From Chloroflexota bacterium (lineage in GTDB: Bacteria > Chloroflexota > Limnocylindria > P2-11E): DNA of 48,680 nt. The stretch spans positions 1 to 48,680 of the forward strand of contig VBDX01000110.1 in NCBI GenBank assembly GCA_005881885.1, given 5' to 3'. Shown piece by piece: positions 1-6,898 of the stretch. Below the pieces are notes generated by a model. That model was not told the origin of the DNA. It did no database searches and worked only from the letters and a program-made list of their open reading frames with translations. Made by a program: the position numbers and the translations under genes. Within the stretch, counting starts at the first letter, position 1. Every line of letters begins with the position of its first letter.

Positions 1-910
1 TCAGCGACTTCTCCTGCGTCACGAGCTCGACCACGTTGACCGACACCTCGGCATCCGCGCGTGGCAATCCAACCGCCACCGCAGTTCCGCCGCGTCGCAG
101 CGCCTTGACTGCCTGCGCGAGAAGCGCGCTATTGCCGATGCACTCGAACGCGAAGTCGACGCCCTCGCTTGTCACCTCGCGCACTGACTCCACGAGATCG
201 GAACGACCGTCCAGGACGTGGGTCGCGCCGAGCTCTCGTGCGAGATCGAGCTTCGCGGACACGAGGTCTGAGACGATGATCGGGTCCGCGCCGGCGAGCC
301 TGGCGCCCATTACCGCCGACAGGCCGACGCCTCCGGCTCCGATGATGAGGACGCTTGTACCCGGCCGAACTGCGGCGGTGTTAACGACCGCGCCGACACC
401 CGTCATCACGGCGCAACCGACGAGGGCCGCGAGCTCCAATGGAACGTCGGCGCCGATCGGAAGGAGGCTCATCTCCGGCACGACCGCGCGCTCGGCGAAA
501 CACGACACGCCGAGGAAGTGCTTCACCTCGCCAGCTCTTCCGTGCAGCCTGCTCGTACCGTCGAGCAACATGCCGGCAGAGCGCATCGCGCGACCGGCCG
601 AGCAGAGCGCGGGCCTTCCGGCACTGCAGTACTCGCAGCGGCCGCAGCCAGCTCGCCACAGGAGGACGACGTGGTCGCCTGGCTTGACGCTCGTCACATT
701 CGGGCCGACCTCTTCCACGACCCCGGCACCTTCGTGACCGAGGACGGCTGGCAGGGGCGTGTTGAGGTCGCCACTCACGAAATGCCAGTCGCTGTGGCAG
801 ACGCCGGCGGCGGCGATCCGCACAAGCACTTCGCCGGCGCGCGGCGAATCGAGGACGAGATCTTCGACCTCGAACGGGGTGCGCGGTGCATGGAGTACGG
901 CGGCCTTCAC
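1..910 (-). CDS. Zn-dependent alcohol dehydrogenase (3' end outside window)
   Basis: A medium-chain, zinc-dependent NAD(P) alcohol/aldehyde dehydrogenase, about 303 residues visible; the C-terminus lies beyond base 1. Reading from GTG at 910, catalytic zinc ligands are seen in GVCHSD (Cys38) and GHEGAG (His59-Glu60), with a third Cys near residue 166. The structural zinc site is Cys89, Cys92, Cys95 and Cys103. A Rossmann glycine motif (IGAGGVGL) follows near residue 190. The start is supported by AGGTGAT, complementary to the 16S tail, 7 bases upstream. It resembles the class III/FrmA-like branch, but the substrate cannot be told. The frame stays open to the window edge. Confidence 0.9.
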   Translation of the reverse strand, partial: MKAAVLHAPRTPFEVEDLVLDSPRAGEVLVRIAAAGVCHSDWHFVSGDLNTPLPAVLGHEGAGVVEEVGPNVTSVKPGDHVVLLWRAGCGRCEYCSAGRPALCSAGRAMRSAGMLLDGTSRLHGRAGEVKHFLGVSCFAERAVVPEMSLLPIGADVPLELAALVGCAVMTGVGAVVNTAAVRPGTSVLIIGAGGVGLSAVMGARLAGADPIIVSDLVSAKLDLARELGATHVLDGRSDLVESVREVTSEGVDFAFECIGNSALLAQAVKALRRGGTAVAVGLPRADAEVSVNVVELVTQEKSL

Positions 911-1148
911 TCGAATATCACCTGATATGTCAGGTCCCCTCCCGCGGTCGCGCGCCGGACTATACGCGCCGGGAACTCACCATCTAGGTAGTCCCGGAGC
1001 ACCGGGGCTGCGTCGATGCTTCAAGGCTGGATCTAGCTGAAGAGCGAAGTCGGCCGCGCCAGCACCTTCAACTTCAGTCTGCCGCTTCGGCAGAACGTTA
1101 ATGGCTGACGACGGCAAGGCGAGCGCAGGATCCGTCGCGCGGTGCCGG
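911..1148. other. Intergenic region, no gene seen
   Basis: This 238-base gap separates the dehydrogenase from the next minus-strand gene. It holds the dehydrogenase RBS and a small hairpin at 1079-1093 (CTGCCG, 3-base loop, CGGCAG), which lacks a T-run and so is not a convincing terminator. No tRNA fold or plausible ORF was found. Confidence 0.5.
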
Positions 1149-2696
1149 CTACGGGTTCGTCGACACCGTGACGGTGGCGTTGATGCCGAGATCCGGCAGC
1201 GCTCCGCGACCGTCGATGCGCGGAAGGAACGAAACCCGGTAGGTGCCAGGCTCGGGCGGCGCCGGGAAGTGCACGACGAACCAGCCCACCTGACCCGGCC
1301 CGACATATGGTGTCGATTGCACGCCTGCGCTGGTCCCGTCCACGAGGGCGAGTGACGCCTGCGCGCCATCGATGCCCCGATACCAGCCGACGGAGCCGGT
1401 GTTGCGGAGTGCGACGACCCACTCCACTGTCCCGTTGGGGCTCGCTGTGGGATAGGGACTCTGCGATTCGAACGTGGCACCGTATGCGCTAAGGGGTGGA
1501 AGCTCGAAACTGGCGCGCGCGAGCCCGGGCTCGGACGGCGCTAGTGCCCGGGACATTTGGTCGAGCGTCGAGCGCACCTCATCTTCGATCTTCGCCGTCA
1601 GCTCCGGCGGCATCGAGATCACCACGGCTGCGAGAACTCCCAGGGTGAGGCCGCGCGACAGGACGCGCCCCCAGCGCACGGGGCGAACGGCCCGACGTGC
1701 CTTCGGCGCGTGCGGCACGGCCGGCTTGGCGGGCGCCGCCACTTTGACGCGGGCGGTGTGCACACGCGGCGGACGTGGCACGCGCGGCGCCGGGACGTGT
1801 ATGCGCGGCGGGGACGGGAGATGCACGCGCGGCGGGGCCGGGACATGTACTTCTGGGCGGATGCTCGCCAGACCGCCCGCGGCAACGGTGGCGTGGGTGA
1901 ACGCCGACCTGAGCACGGACAGATCGACGCGGCTCAGCAGAGCGCGGGCTTCGGCGACGACCTCGTCCATGCGGATGTCCTCGAGGTGCAGGTCCTCGAG
2001 CGAAGAGCGCACTGCGGCCACGATGCGAATGTCCTCGAGGTGAAGCTCCTCAATGAAACTGCGCACGTCTTCCGCGATCTCGACCACCGATTCCATCAAG
2101 AGCGTTGTGTCGGGCAGCGAAAGCTTGCGCGCGCGCAGTGCGGCGACCAGTGTCGCCATGCCCTGGTCGCTTGACGCGTCGCTCGAGACGTCGGGCGTCG
2201 CGACTTCCGGCGCGGCCGCGACGGAGAGGATCGGCTTCGCCGGCGTCACCGCGGCCAGCTCGACTTTCGGCGGCTCGACTTTCGGCGGCTCGACTTTCGG
2301 TAGCGCGACGGCCGGCGGCTCGGAGGCCTTCGCGAGCGCGGCGGGCACTTCGGCGGCGGGCTTCTGTGCGTCGAGCGCGGCTAATGCTTGGACGAGGTCC
2401 TCGAAAACGATGAATGTCCCGTCGGCTCCGTCGTAGACCCCCGCCACCCGCATCACGGTTGGCCGTTGCATTCCTAGGCGGCGTGCCTCGCCAACGAAAC
2501 GCTCACGGTTGGCCGGCTCCCGATCGCGCAGGAACTCGAGAGTGACCACGTGGCCGAGAGACTCATCGAGAGCGCGCCAGACCTCGGTGCGTTCATCCCC
2601 GCGATGGAAGGACGCGAGGCGGTAGCGACCTGCGATGAGCTGCCGTTCCTGGTGGCCTTCGGCGGCCGGAACGGGCATGGTCTTAGTGCCTTCCAC
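1149..2696 (-). CDS. Membrane protein: truncated kinase-like N-lobe, Pro-rich linker, TM helix, NBR1-like Ig domain
   Basis: Residues 19-100 read like the small lobe of a Ser/Thr kinase or pseudokinase (GRYRLASFHRGD, then VWRALDE), but there is no HRD, DFG or large lobe. A PPKVE triplet repeat follows, then a helical stretch with LHLEDIR twice, then proline-rich segments (HVPAPPRVH), one transmembrane helix near residue 350 and a C-terminal NBR1/Ig-like domain (LRNTGSVGWYRG, EPGTYRVSF). Topology would put the kinase-like part inside and the Ig domain outside. The ORF opens with GTG at 2696, but GGAAGG lies 10 bases before the ATG at 2678, which is probably the true start. Function unknown; signalling or envelope sensing is inference. 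Confidence 0.8.
   Translation of the reverse strand: MEGTKTMPVPAAEGHQERQLIAGRYRLASFHRGDERTEVWRALDESLGHVVTLEFLRDREPANRERFVGEARRLGMQRPTVMRVAGVYDGADGTFIVFEDLVQALAALDAQKPAAEVPAALAKASEPPAVALPKVEPPKVEPPKVELAAVTPAKPILSVAAAPEVATPDVSSDASSDQGMATLVAALRARKLSLPDTTLLMESVVEIAEDVRSFIEELHLEDIRIVAAVRSSLEDLHLEDIRMDEVVAEARALLSRVDLSVLRSAFTHATVAAGGLASIRPEVHVPAPPRVHLPSPPRIHVPAPRVPRPPRVHTARVKVAAPAKPAVPHAPKARRAVRPVRWGRVLSRGLTLGVLAAVVISMPPELTAKIEDEVRSTLDQMSRALAPSEPGLARASFELPPLSAYGATFESQSPYPTASPNGTVEWVVALRNTGSVGWYRGIDGAQASLALVDGTSAGVQSTPYVGPGQVGWFVVHFPAPPEPGTYRVSFLPRIDGRGALPDLGINATVTVSTNP
2259..2303 (-). repeat. 15-bp tandem repeat, three copies, coding
   Basis: Three consecutive copies of CTCGACTTTCGGCGG (plus strand; last copy ends in TAG) encode repeated PPKVE in the linker of the kinase-like protein. 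The near-identity at DNA level suggests recent slippage expansion. Confidence 0.85.
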
Positions 2697-2823
2697 TGCC
2701 CCACTAACGGCGCGGTGCGGGCATCCTTATCGGGTCCATTCGAACAGGGGAGTACGCCGGTACCAGGGCGCGGGCCCCAAGCATCCGTGGATAGCGCGTC
2801 TCGACGACCTGGCGATCGAGCAT

Positions 2824-3078
2824 CTATCGAACGGGTTTCAACCCGCGGCGTCGCGTCGACGGCGAACGGTCAGACCACCAGCCGCCGAGCATCGCTCCGA
2901 TCGACGCGAGCTTCCAGGCCGCACCGGCTGCGGCGAACGCAAGGAACACGACGTTCCCGGTCATGTCGGCGACGAAGACGCGGCCAAGCGCCAGATTCAC
3001 GGCATCGACGAGACGCGTCACCACGGTCAAGGCGAGCAGCGCAGCGTGAGATCCGGACGGGCTGTCGGGTTCAGGCAC
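2824..3078 (-). pseudogene. Truncated DUF1275 (YoaK-like) membrane protein
   Basis: The 84-residue reading frame begins like the first membrane segment of the DUF1275 family: DAVNLALGRVFVADMTGNVV is close to that family's N-terminal signature. Intact members have about 220 residues and several TM helices; here homology stops after about 60 residues and the tail is basic and non-membrane. Nothing resembling the rest is found downstream to 2697, so this looks like a decayed or internally deleted gene. Its GTG start overlaps the stop of the upstream VOC gene by 8 bases, so it may still be translated by coupling. Confidence 0.6.
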
Positions 3079-3454
3079 CCCTGTCCCGGCGAGCCGGCTG
3101 AAAGAGCTCGATCGGGTTACCCGAGGGATCGTCGATCAGGATCTGTGATCCGCCGGGTCCGGTCACGATGTCGTTACGGAAGCGCAGCCCGCCGGCGCGA
3201 AGGCGACTCACCTCGGCGGGAAGGTCCTCGACGATCAGCTGGATGCGGTTCCATCCTCCGGGCCCGGGGCGGCGACCGTCAGGCATCGGACGGCCGGCGG
3301 AGCTCTTCGCGCCACTCAGCAGGAGCCGCAGGTCGCCGAGCGTGAGATCGGCGAAGGCAGGCGCCGCGCTCGAGAGCAGCGTGAATCCGAAGTGCGTCGT
3401 GTAGAAGGCGACCGCCGCATCCACGTCGTCGACCATGTAGCGGACGTTGACCAC
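3071..3454 (-). CDS. VOC (glyoxalase/dioxygenase superfamily) protein
   Basis: A 127-residue protein with the paired beta-alpha-beta-beta-beta layout of the vicinal oxygen chelate fold. VRYMVDDVDAAVAFYTTHFG opens the first half, and the second half ends in DDPSGNPIELFQP, typical of glyoxalase/bleomycin-resistance-like proteins. Starts at GTG 3454, 9 bases after the endonuclease III stop, so probably co-transcribed with nth. Substrate unknown; possibilities include a lyase, an isomerase or a drug-binding protein. Confidence 0.85.
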   Translation of the reverse strand: MVNVRYMVDDVDAAVAFYTTHFGFTLLSSAAPAFADLTLGDLRLLLSGAKSSAGRPMPDGRRPGPGGWNRIQLIVEDLPAEVSRLRAGGLRFRNDIVTGPGGSQILIDDPSGNPIELFQPARRDRGA

Positions 3455-3463
3455 GCCCGGACA

Positions 3464-4129
3464 TTAGCGCGCCTCGGTGACTCCGACGCGGGGGCACAGC
3501 TCCCGCAGGGCGCATTCCGAGCAGCGCGGGCGCTGCGCGACGCACACGGCGCGACCATGGCGGATGAGATTCATGTGCAGCTGATACATGTCGGCTTCAG
3601 GCACGCTCGTCTGGAACGCGGCCTGCGTGACGACCGCGTCCGCGCGGGGCGGGACCAGGCCGAGCCGTTTGGCCACGCGGTGCACATGCGTGTCGACGGG
3701 AAAGTAGGGTCGATCGAGAGAAAAGAGCAGGACGCACGCGGCGGTCTTCGGACCGACCCCGGGCAGGGCGACGAGTGTGTCCCAAAGGTCCTGATCCGGC
3801 ATCCGGGTGAAGGCTCTGTCGTCGAGCGGCACGCCACTCCGGCGGATTGCGCGCAGCATCGCGCGGATGCGGACGGCCTTCGTCGGGCCGAGACCGCCGC
3901 GACGGATGGCTTGAGCGAGCACCGGCAGCGGAGCGCCCGCGACCTCGTCCCACGTCGGGAGTCGTTTGCGAAGGTCCGCGTAGGCGCGATCGCGGTTCGT
4001 GTCGCTGGTGTGCTGAGATAGCACGGTGAGGACGAGCTCCTCGAGCGGCGGAAGGTGTCGAGGTTGTGGCGGATCGCCGTATGCGCGAGCGAGCCGCCCC
4101 ATGATCGCGCGAAGCCGCCGCCGATCCAC
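3464..4129 (-). CDS. nth: Endonuclease III-type DNA glycosylase/AP lyase
   Basis: Base-excision repair enzyme removing oxidised pyrimidines and cutting at AP sites. The helix-hairpin-helix LPGVGPKTAA carries the Schiff-base lysine (Lys128), and the catalytic aspartate is Asp146 in PVDTHVHRVAKRL. The C-terminal 4Fe-4S loop is complete: Cys196, Cys203, Cys206, Cys212 (C-X6-C-X2-C-X5-C). At 221 residues it has normal family length. Starts at GTG 4129, divergent from the ECF sigma gene with 58 bases between them. A second paralogue lies at 5584-6327. Confidence 0.93.
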   Translation of the reverse strand: MDRRRLRAIMGRLARAYGDPPQPRHLPPLEELVLTVLSQHTSDTNRDRAYADLRKRLPTWDEVAGAPLPVLAQAIRRGGLGPTKAVRIRAMLRAIRRSGVPLDDRAFTRMPDQDLWDTLVALPGVGPKTAACVLLFSLDRPYFPVDTHVHRVAKRLGLVPPRADAVVTQAAFQTSVPEADMYQLHMNLIRHGRAVCVAQRPRCSECALRELCPRVGVTEAR

Positions 4130-4144
4130 CCCGGCGAGCCTATC

Positions 4145-4171
4145 GGGAATGGCCCGAGCCGCGCGGACGTT
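4145..4171 (+). promoter_or_regulatory. SigR/SigH-type ECF promoter
   Basis: GGGAAT (4145-4150), 18 bases, GTT (4169-4171). This fits the consensus described for actinobacterial SigR/SigH thiol-stress sigma factors and sits just upstream of the sigma gene here, as expected for autoregulation. The predicted start site lies only a few bases before the GTG at 4188, so the mRNA would have a very short leader. That the sigma factor reads this promoter is inference. Confidence 0.7.
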
Positions 4172-4187
4172 GGTCTAGAGTGACCGA

Positions 4188-4769
4188 GTGGCGCAAGATG
4201 CCTTCGAGACCGAGGCGCTCACCTACATCGACGCGCTGTATCGAACGGCGCTCCGGATGACGCGATCGGAGGCCGACGCCGAGGACCTCGTGCAGGAGAC
4301 CTATATTCGCGCGCTGCGTTTCCGCGAACAGTTCACGCCCGGCACCAATCTCAAGGCGTGGCTCTTCCGAATACTCACGAACACCTTCATCAACGCCTAC
4401 CGTAAGCGTGCTCGACAGCCCCAAACGGCCGAACTGGACGACGTCGACGAGTTTTCCCTCTACCGCCGGATGTCACAGAACGGTTCCGCCGCGGGCTCGT
4501 CCGACCCCGAGCGGGAGTTTCTCGACGGCATCGTCTCCAGCGAGGTAAAGGACGCCCTCGAGGCGCTTCCCGAAAAGTTCCGGACAACCGTGCTCCTCGA
4601 CGTGGAGGGCTTCTCCTACAAGGAGATCGCCGAGATGCTCGCGATCCCGATCGGGACGGTCATGTCGCGCCTTCATCGTGGCCGGAAGTTCCTGCAGCAG
4701 CGGCTCTACGACCTGGCTCGCGAGCGCGGGATCGCCGCGGTCCGGTCCGCCGGGCCGCAGCCGGATTAG
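4188..4769 (+). CDS. ECF sigma factor, SigR/SigH-like
   Basis: A 193-residue sigma70-family factor of the extracytoplasmic-function type. Region 2 is at residues 8-75 ([19 protein letters not shown], then [19 protein letters not shown]), and region 4 at about 125-180, with the HTH in [20 protein letters not shown]. The region 2 sequence, the SigR-type promoter upstream and the zinc anti-sigma gene 9 bases downstream together suggest a redox (thiol) stress regulon. Starts at GTG 4188 with no clear Shine-Dalgarno, consistent with a near-leaderless transcript. Regulon members are unknown. Confidence 0.93.
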   Translation: MAQDAFETEALTYIDALYRTALRMTRSEADAEDLVQETYIRALRFREQFTPGTNLKAWLFRILTNTFINAYRKRARQPQTAELDDVDEFSLYRRMSQNGSAAGSSDPEREFLDGIVSSEVKDALEALPEKFRTTVLLDVEGFSYKEIAEMLAIPIGTVMSRLHRGRKFLQQRLYDLARERGIAAVRSAGPQPD

Positions 4770-4778
4770 GAGGACGGC

Positions 4779-5021
4779 ATGGACTGCGACGACTGCCTCG
4801 AGAAGCTCTACCAGTTCCTCGATCAGGAGCTCGGCCCGGCCGAGCGCAAAGAGATTGCCCAGCACCTCGAAGGGTGCGACGACTGCGGCGACACCGTCGT
4901 GTTTCAGGAGCAGTTCCTGAAGGTGATCCGCGACTGCGGGACCTCCGATGCCGCCCCCGCCGAGCTGCGGAAGCGGGTCGCCGAGCGACTACGAGGCGAG
5001 GTCCCACCCACCACCGCCTGA
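4779..5021 (+). CDS. Zinc-finger anti-sigma factor, RsrA-like
   Basis: An 80-residue cytoplasmic protein with the ZAS signature His29-X3-Cys33-X2-Cys36 (HLEGCDDC), N-terminal Cys3/Cys6 before the LYQFLDQEL helix, and a further Cys53 (VIRDCG). This matches the RsrA family, in which zinc-bound thiols hold the SigR-like factor inactive and disulfide formation releases it. AGGAGG lies just before the ATG and overlaps the end of the sigma gene, so the two are made together. No membrane segment is present. Confidence 0.9.
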   Translation: MDCDDCLEKLYQFLDQELGPAERKEIAQHLEGCDDCGDTVVFQEQFLKVIRDCGTSDAAPAELRKRVAERLRGEVPPTTA

Positions 5022-5033
5022 TGTCGCTCAGGT

Positions 5034-5060
5034 CTCACGTGTTGACATTTGCAACGTGAG
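5034..5060. promoter_or_regulatory. Operator-like inverted repeat over the -35 box
   Basis: A perfect 7-base inverted repeat, CTCACGT, 13 bases, ACGTGAG. It encloses the TTGACA hexamer at 5042-5047, as expected of a repressor or activator site controlling the short transcription unit downstream. The cognate regulator is unknown. Confidence 0.55.
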
Positions 5061-5072
5061 TGTGTCTATATA
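5042..5072 (+). promoter_or_regulatory. Sigma70-type promoter of the micropeptide unit
   Basis: Consensus TTGACA at 5042-5047 and TATATA at 5067-5072, spaced 19 bases (18 if CTATAT is used). It is the clearest housekeeping promoter in the window and lies 20 bases after the anti-sigma stop. The region is AT-rich for this genome. Confidence 0.65.
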
Positions 5073-5108
5073 ACCGTCAATGCGTGGCCAGGAGGAGGTG
5101 ATCCACTG

Positions 5109-5156
5109 ATGCCAGCGAAGAAGAAGAAGGCGAAGTCCTCGAAGAAGAAGAAGTAG
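5109..5156 (+). CDS. 15-residue lysine-rich micropeptide
   Basis: The ORF reads MPAKKKKAKSSKKKK then TAG: 9 lysines in 15 residues, all encoded by AAG. It is preceded by a very strong Shine-Dalgarno (GGAGGTGATC at 5094-5103, ten bases complementary to the 16S tail) ending 5 bases before the ATG, by a consensus promoter, and is followed after 10 bases by an intrinsic terminator. That arrangement indicates a dedicated mRNA of about 110 bases. No family is recognised; a nucleic-acid or ribosome-binding role would fit the charge but is inference. The transcript could also act as a small RNA. Confidence 0.6.
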   Translation: MPAKKKKAKSSKKKK

Positions 5157-5166
5157 ATCTGTCGTG

Positions 5167-5192
5167 AGCGACGACGAGAGTCGTCGCTTTTT
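5167..5192 (+). terminator. Rho-independent terminator of the micropeptide unit
   Basis: Nine-base stem AGCGACGAC / GTCGTCGCT with a GAGA tetraloop, followed at once by TTTTT. Confidence 0.85.
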
Positions 5193-5225
5193 CGTTTCTC
5201 GAGTCTGGCACCTTTCGCGAACCCG

Positions 5226-5261
5226 CCGATCCGCGTAGGCCTCGCGGATCGGTTTTCTTTT
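5226..5261 (+). terminator. Second rho-independent terminator
   Basis: Ten-base perfect stem CCGATCCGCG / CGCGGATCGG, 7-base loop, then TTTTCTTTT. It stands 34 bases after the first terminator and insulates the next gene from the sigma/micropeptide region. Confidence 0.88.
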
Positions 5262-5279
5262 CCCTCCCGATAAGCTCAT

Positions 5280-5690
5280 GACATCGCGTCGCCGCGCTCA
5301 CTCCCACCGATCGATCGGACCGCGGTCGCCGTTGGCCTCCTCGCGGCCGTCGGCAGCGCGCTCATCCTCGGTCTCGGAGCCGGCCCGGGTGCGCCGATCT
5401 TTGGTATCGCCGCTCCGCTTTGTGGTATCGCCACTGGCGCGTTTCTGGCCGGAAAACTGGCCAAATATGCGGGTCTGTACCACGGTGCGCTCGTAGGCGC
5501 GGGCTACGTGGTAATCGAAGCGTTCGGTCTCGCGCCCGCTCCGCTCGAGCCCGTCGAGGGCGGGATCACGGAGGGCCTTTGGATCATCGCTGGTGACGCC
5601 TCGTTGCTCCTGGTGGCAGCGCTGCTTGGCTGGATCGCAGCGCCGCGGGCAACACCTTCGTCTTCTTCGGATACGGACAGAGGTCGTTGA
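5280..5690 (+). CDS. Small four-helix membrane protein, start codon unresolved
   Basis: The frame is open from 5274 (after an in-frame TAA) to the TGA ending at 5690 and encodes a convincing polytopic protein: hydrophobic segments around AVAVGLLAAVGSALILGLGA, FGIAAPLCGIATGAFLAGKL, YHGALVGAGYVVIEAFGL and SLLLVAALLGWIAA. No ATG, GTG or TTG occurs in frame before GTG 5508, which would cut off two or three helices. An ATG at 5278 is in another frame, so either a non-canonical start or a single-base sequence error is likely. The 3' end overlaps the convergent nth paralogue by 107 bases. Family not recognised. Confidence 0.6.
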   Translation, partial: DIASPRSLPPIDRTAVAVGLLAAVGSALILGLGAGPGAPIFGIAAPLCGIATGAFLAGKLAKYAGLYHGALVGAGYVVIEAFGLAPAPLEPVEGGITEGLWIIAGDASLLLVAALLGWIAAPRATPSSSSDTDRGR

Positions 5691-6327
5691 CCGGACAGAT
5701 CGGGCAGAGCGGCGTGGGCCGGCAGATGCGACGGCCATGCAGGACGAAGCACCACGTCGCCTTGATCCAGTCCTTTTTCGGGTAGAGCGCTCGGAGGCTG
5801 TCCTCGATCGACCCGGCCGCTTTGGAGAGCCGCAAGCGATCGGCGACCCGGGCGACGTGACGGTCTACAGCCACCGCGGGGACCCCGAAAGCGGCTCCGA
5901 GCACGATCGACGCCGTCTTGCGACCCACGCCATGGAGCCGGGTGAGGCCTTCCATGTCGGAGGGGACCTCCCCGTCGAACTCCTCGAGGAGCCCGCGCGA
6001 CATCGCGCGGAGCGCTTTTGCCTTCTGGTTGAAGAAGCCGGTCGCTTTGATGTCCTGCTCGAGAACGCCCGCCGGCGCCGACGCGTAGTCGGCCGGAGTC
6101 CGGTATTTCTGAAACAGCGTCCGGGTGACTTGGTTGATCCGCTCGTCCTGCGCCTGAGCAGCGAGGATCGTCGCCACGAGCAGCTCGAGCGGGCTCGAGA
6201 ACAACAGAGTTGGACCCCAGTCGGGGTTGGCCTTAGCGAGCCTAGCGAGGACCTTCCGTGCCCGCGCTCGCAGCGCCGGATCGGGCGGCTTGGGCGCGCG
6301 AGGTTTGGCTTTCTTTTGGGCGGGCAC
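5584..6327 (-). CDS. nth: Endonuclease III paralogue (DNA glycosylase/AP lyase)
   Basis: 247 residues with a lysine/proline-rich N-terminal extension of about 20 residues. The helix-hairpin-helix LHGVGRKTAS carries Lys137, and Asp155 lies in AVDRHVARVADRL. Four cysteines (202, 208, 211, 217) form the 4Fe-4S loop; the first spacing is one residue shorter than the usual C-X6-C. A basic tail of about 30 residues follows and is encoded in the part overlapping the convergent membrane-protein gene. Starts at GTG 6327. It is clearly diverged from the copy at 3464-4129, so the two may differ in lesion preference. Confidence 0.92.
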   Translation of the reverse strand: MPAQKKAKPRAPKPPDPALRARARKVLARLAKANPDWGPTLLFSSPLELLVATILAAQAQDERINQVTRTLFQKYRTPADYASAPAGVLEQDIKATGFFNQKAKALRAMSRGLLEEFDGEVPSDMEGLTRLHGVGRKTASIVLGAAFGVPAVAVDRHVARVADRLRLSKAAGSIEDSLRALYPKKDWIKATWCFVLHGRRICRPTPLCPICPVNDLCPYPKKTKVLPAALRSSQAALPPGATRRHQR

Positions 6328-6336
6328 GAGCCGACG

Positions 6337-6885
6337 CTAGGTGAGGTCGGCCCAGGTGATGAGTACGCGGAAGGCGCGACACCACACGACCACGCTCTTG
6401 TACGGAGCGACGTCGGTCCCGGCAGGGAGTTCGTAGTTGAAGGAGCCGTTGGTCGCCTTGAGCGGACCCAGATAGAGACTCGTTGTCTCGGCCCACTTCC
6501 CGCCGGTCTCGCGCGAGAGATAGACATGGACGTCCGGCGCGTTGGTGATGGCGACGTCCTCGAAGCGGACGAACCGCTGACCGCCGATGTCGACGATCCG
6601 CACCGGGCCCGTACCGTTGTGGATCGAGTCGACGTAGCCAAGCTCACCCGTGGCGAGGACACGCGGACCGGCCGGAGCGGAGGTGGCGCTGACGGCGGCC
6701 GTCGGTTGTGTCGTCGCACCAGACGTGGTCGGCGCGGGAAGCGCTTCGTTCGTATAGGTGCGGACGAAGAGCGGCGACCCGAGATACCAGGCCACACCGG
6801 CGAGCACGAGGACCGCCACGGCGGCACCGCCGATCCGGACCGGGTGCCCACTGAAGAACGTCGCGACGGCGGCCATCTCCGCCAT
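6337..6885 (-). CDS. Membrane-anchored DM13-domain protein
   Basis: About 182 residues: one N-terminal TM helix ([20 protein letters not shown]), a Thr/Pro/Ala-rich linker, then a DM13 domain. Recognisable motifs are [29 protein letters not shown] and the near C-terminal SVVVWCRAF, whose cysteine is the conserved DM13 residue. DM13 domains are proposed to have electron-transfer or redox roles outside the membrane. The start is ATG 6885 or ATG 6876; the longer frame upstream runs antisense to the ABC gene and is rejected. Only 13 bases separate it from the divergent ABC start. Confidence 0.85.
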   Translation of the reverse strand: MAEMAAVATFFSGHPVRIGGAAVAVLVLAGVAWYLGSPLFVRTYTNEALPAPTTSGATTQPTAAVSATSAPAGPRVLATGELGYVDSIHNGTGPVRIVDIGGQRFVRFEDVAITNAPDVHVYLSRETGGKWAETTSLYLGPLKATNGSFNYELPAGTDVAPYKSVVVWCRAFRVLITWADLT

Positions 6886-6898
6886 GATGGAGCACCCG

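Noticed and set aside
36..1040. Several plus- and minus-strand ORFs
   Set aside because: They run antisense to or out of frame with the alcohol dehydrogenase, are rich in Arg/Ser/Pro, and have no recognisable domain.
1079..1093. Hairpin as terminator
   Set aside because: Six-base stem without a T-run; too weak.
1474..2413. Plus-strand ORFs up to 205 residues
   Set aside because: Antisense to the kinase-like gene; compositional shadows of its Pro/Ala repeats.
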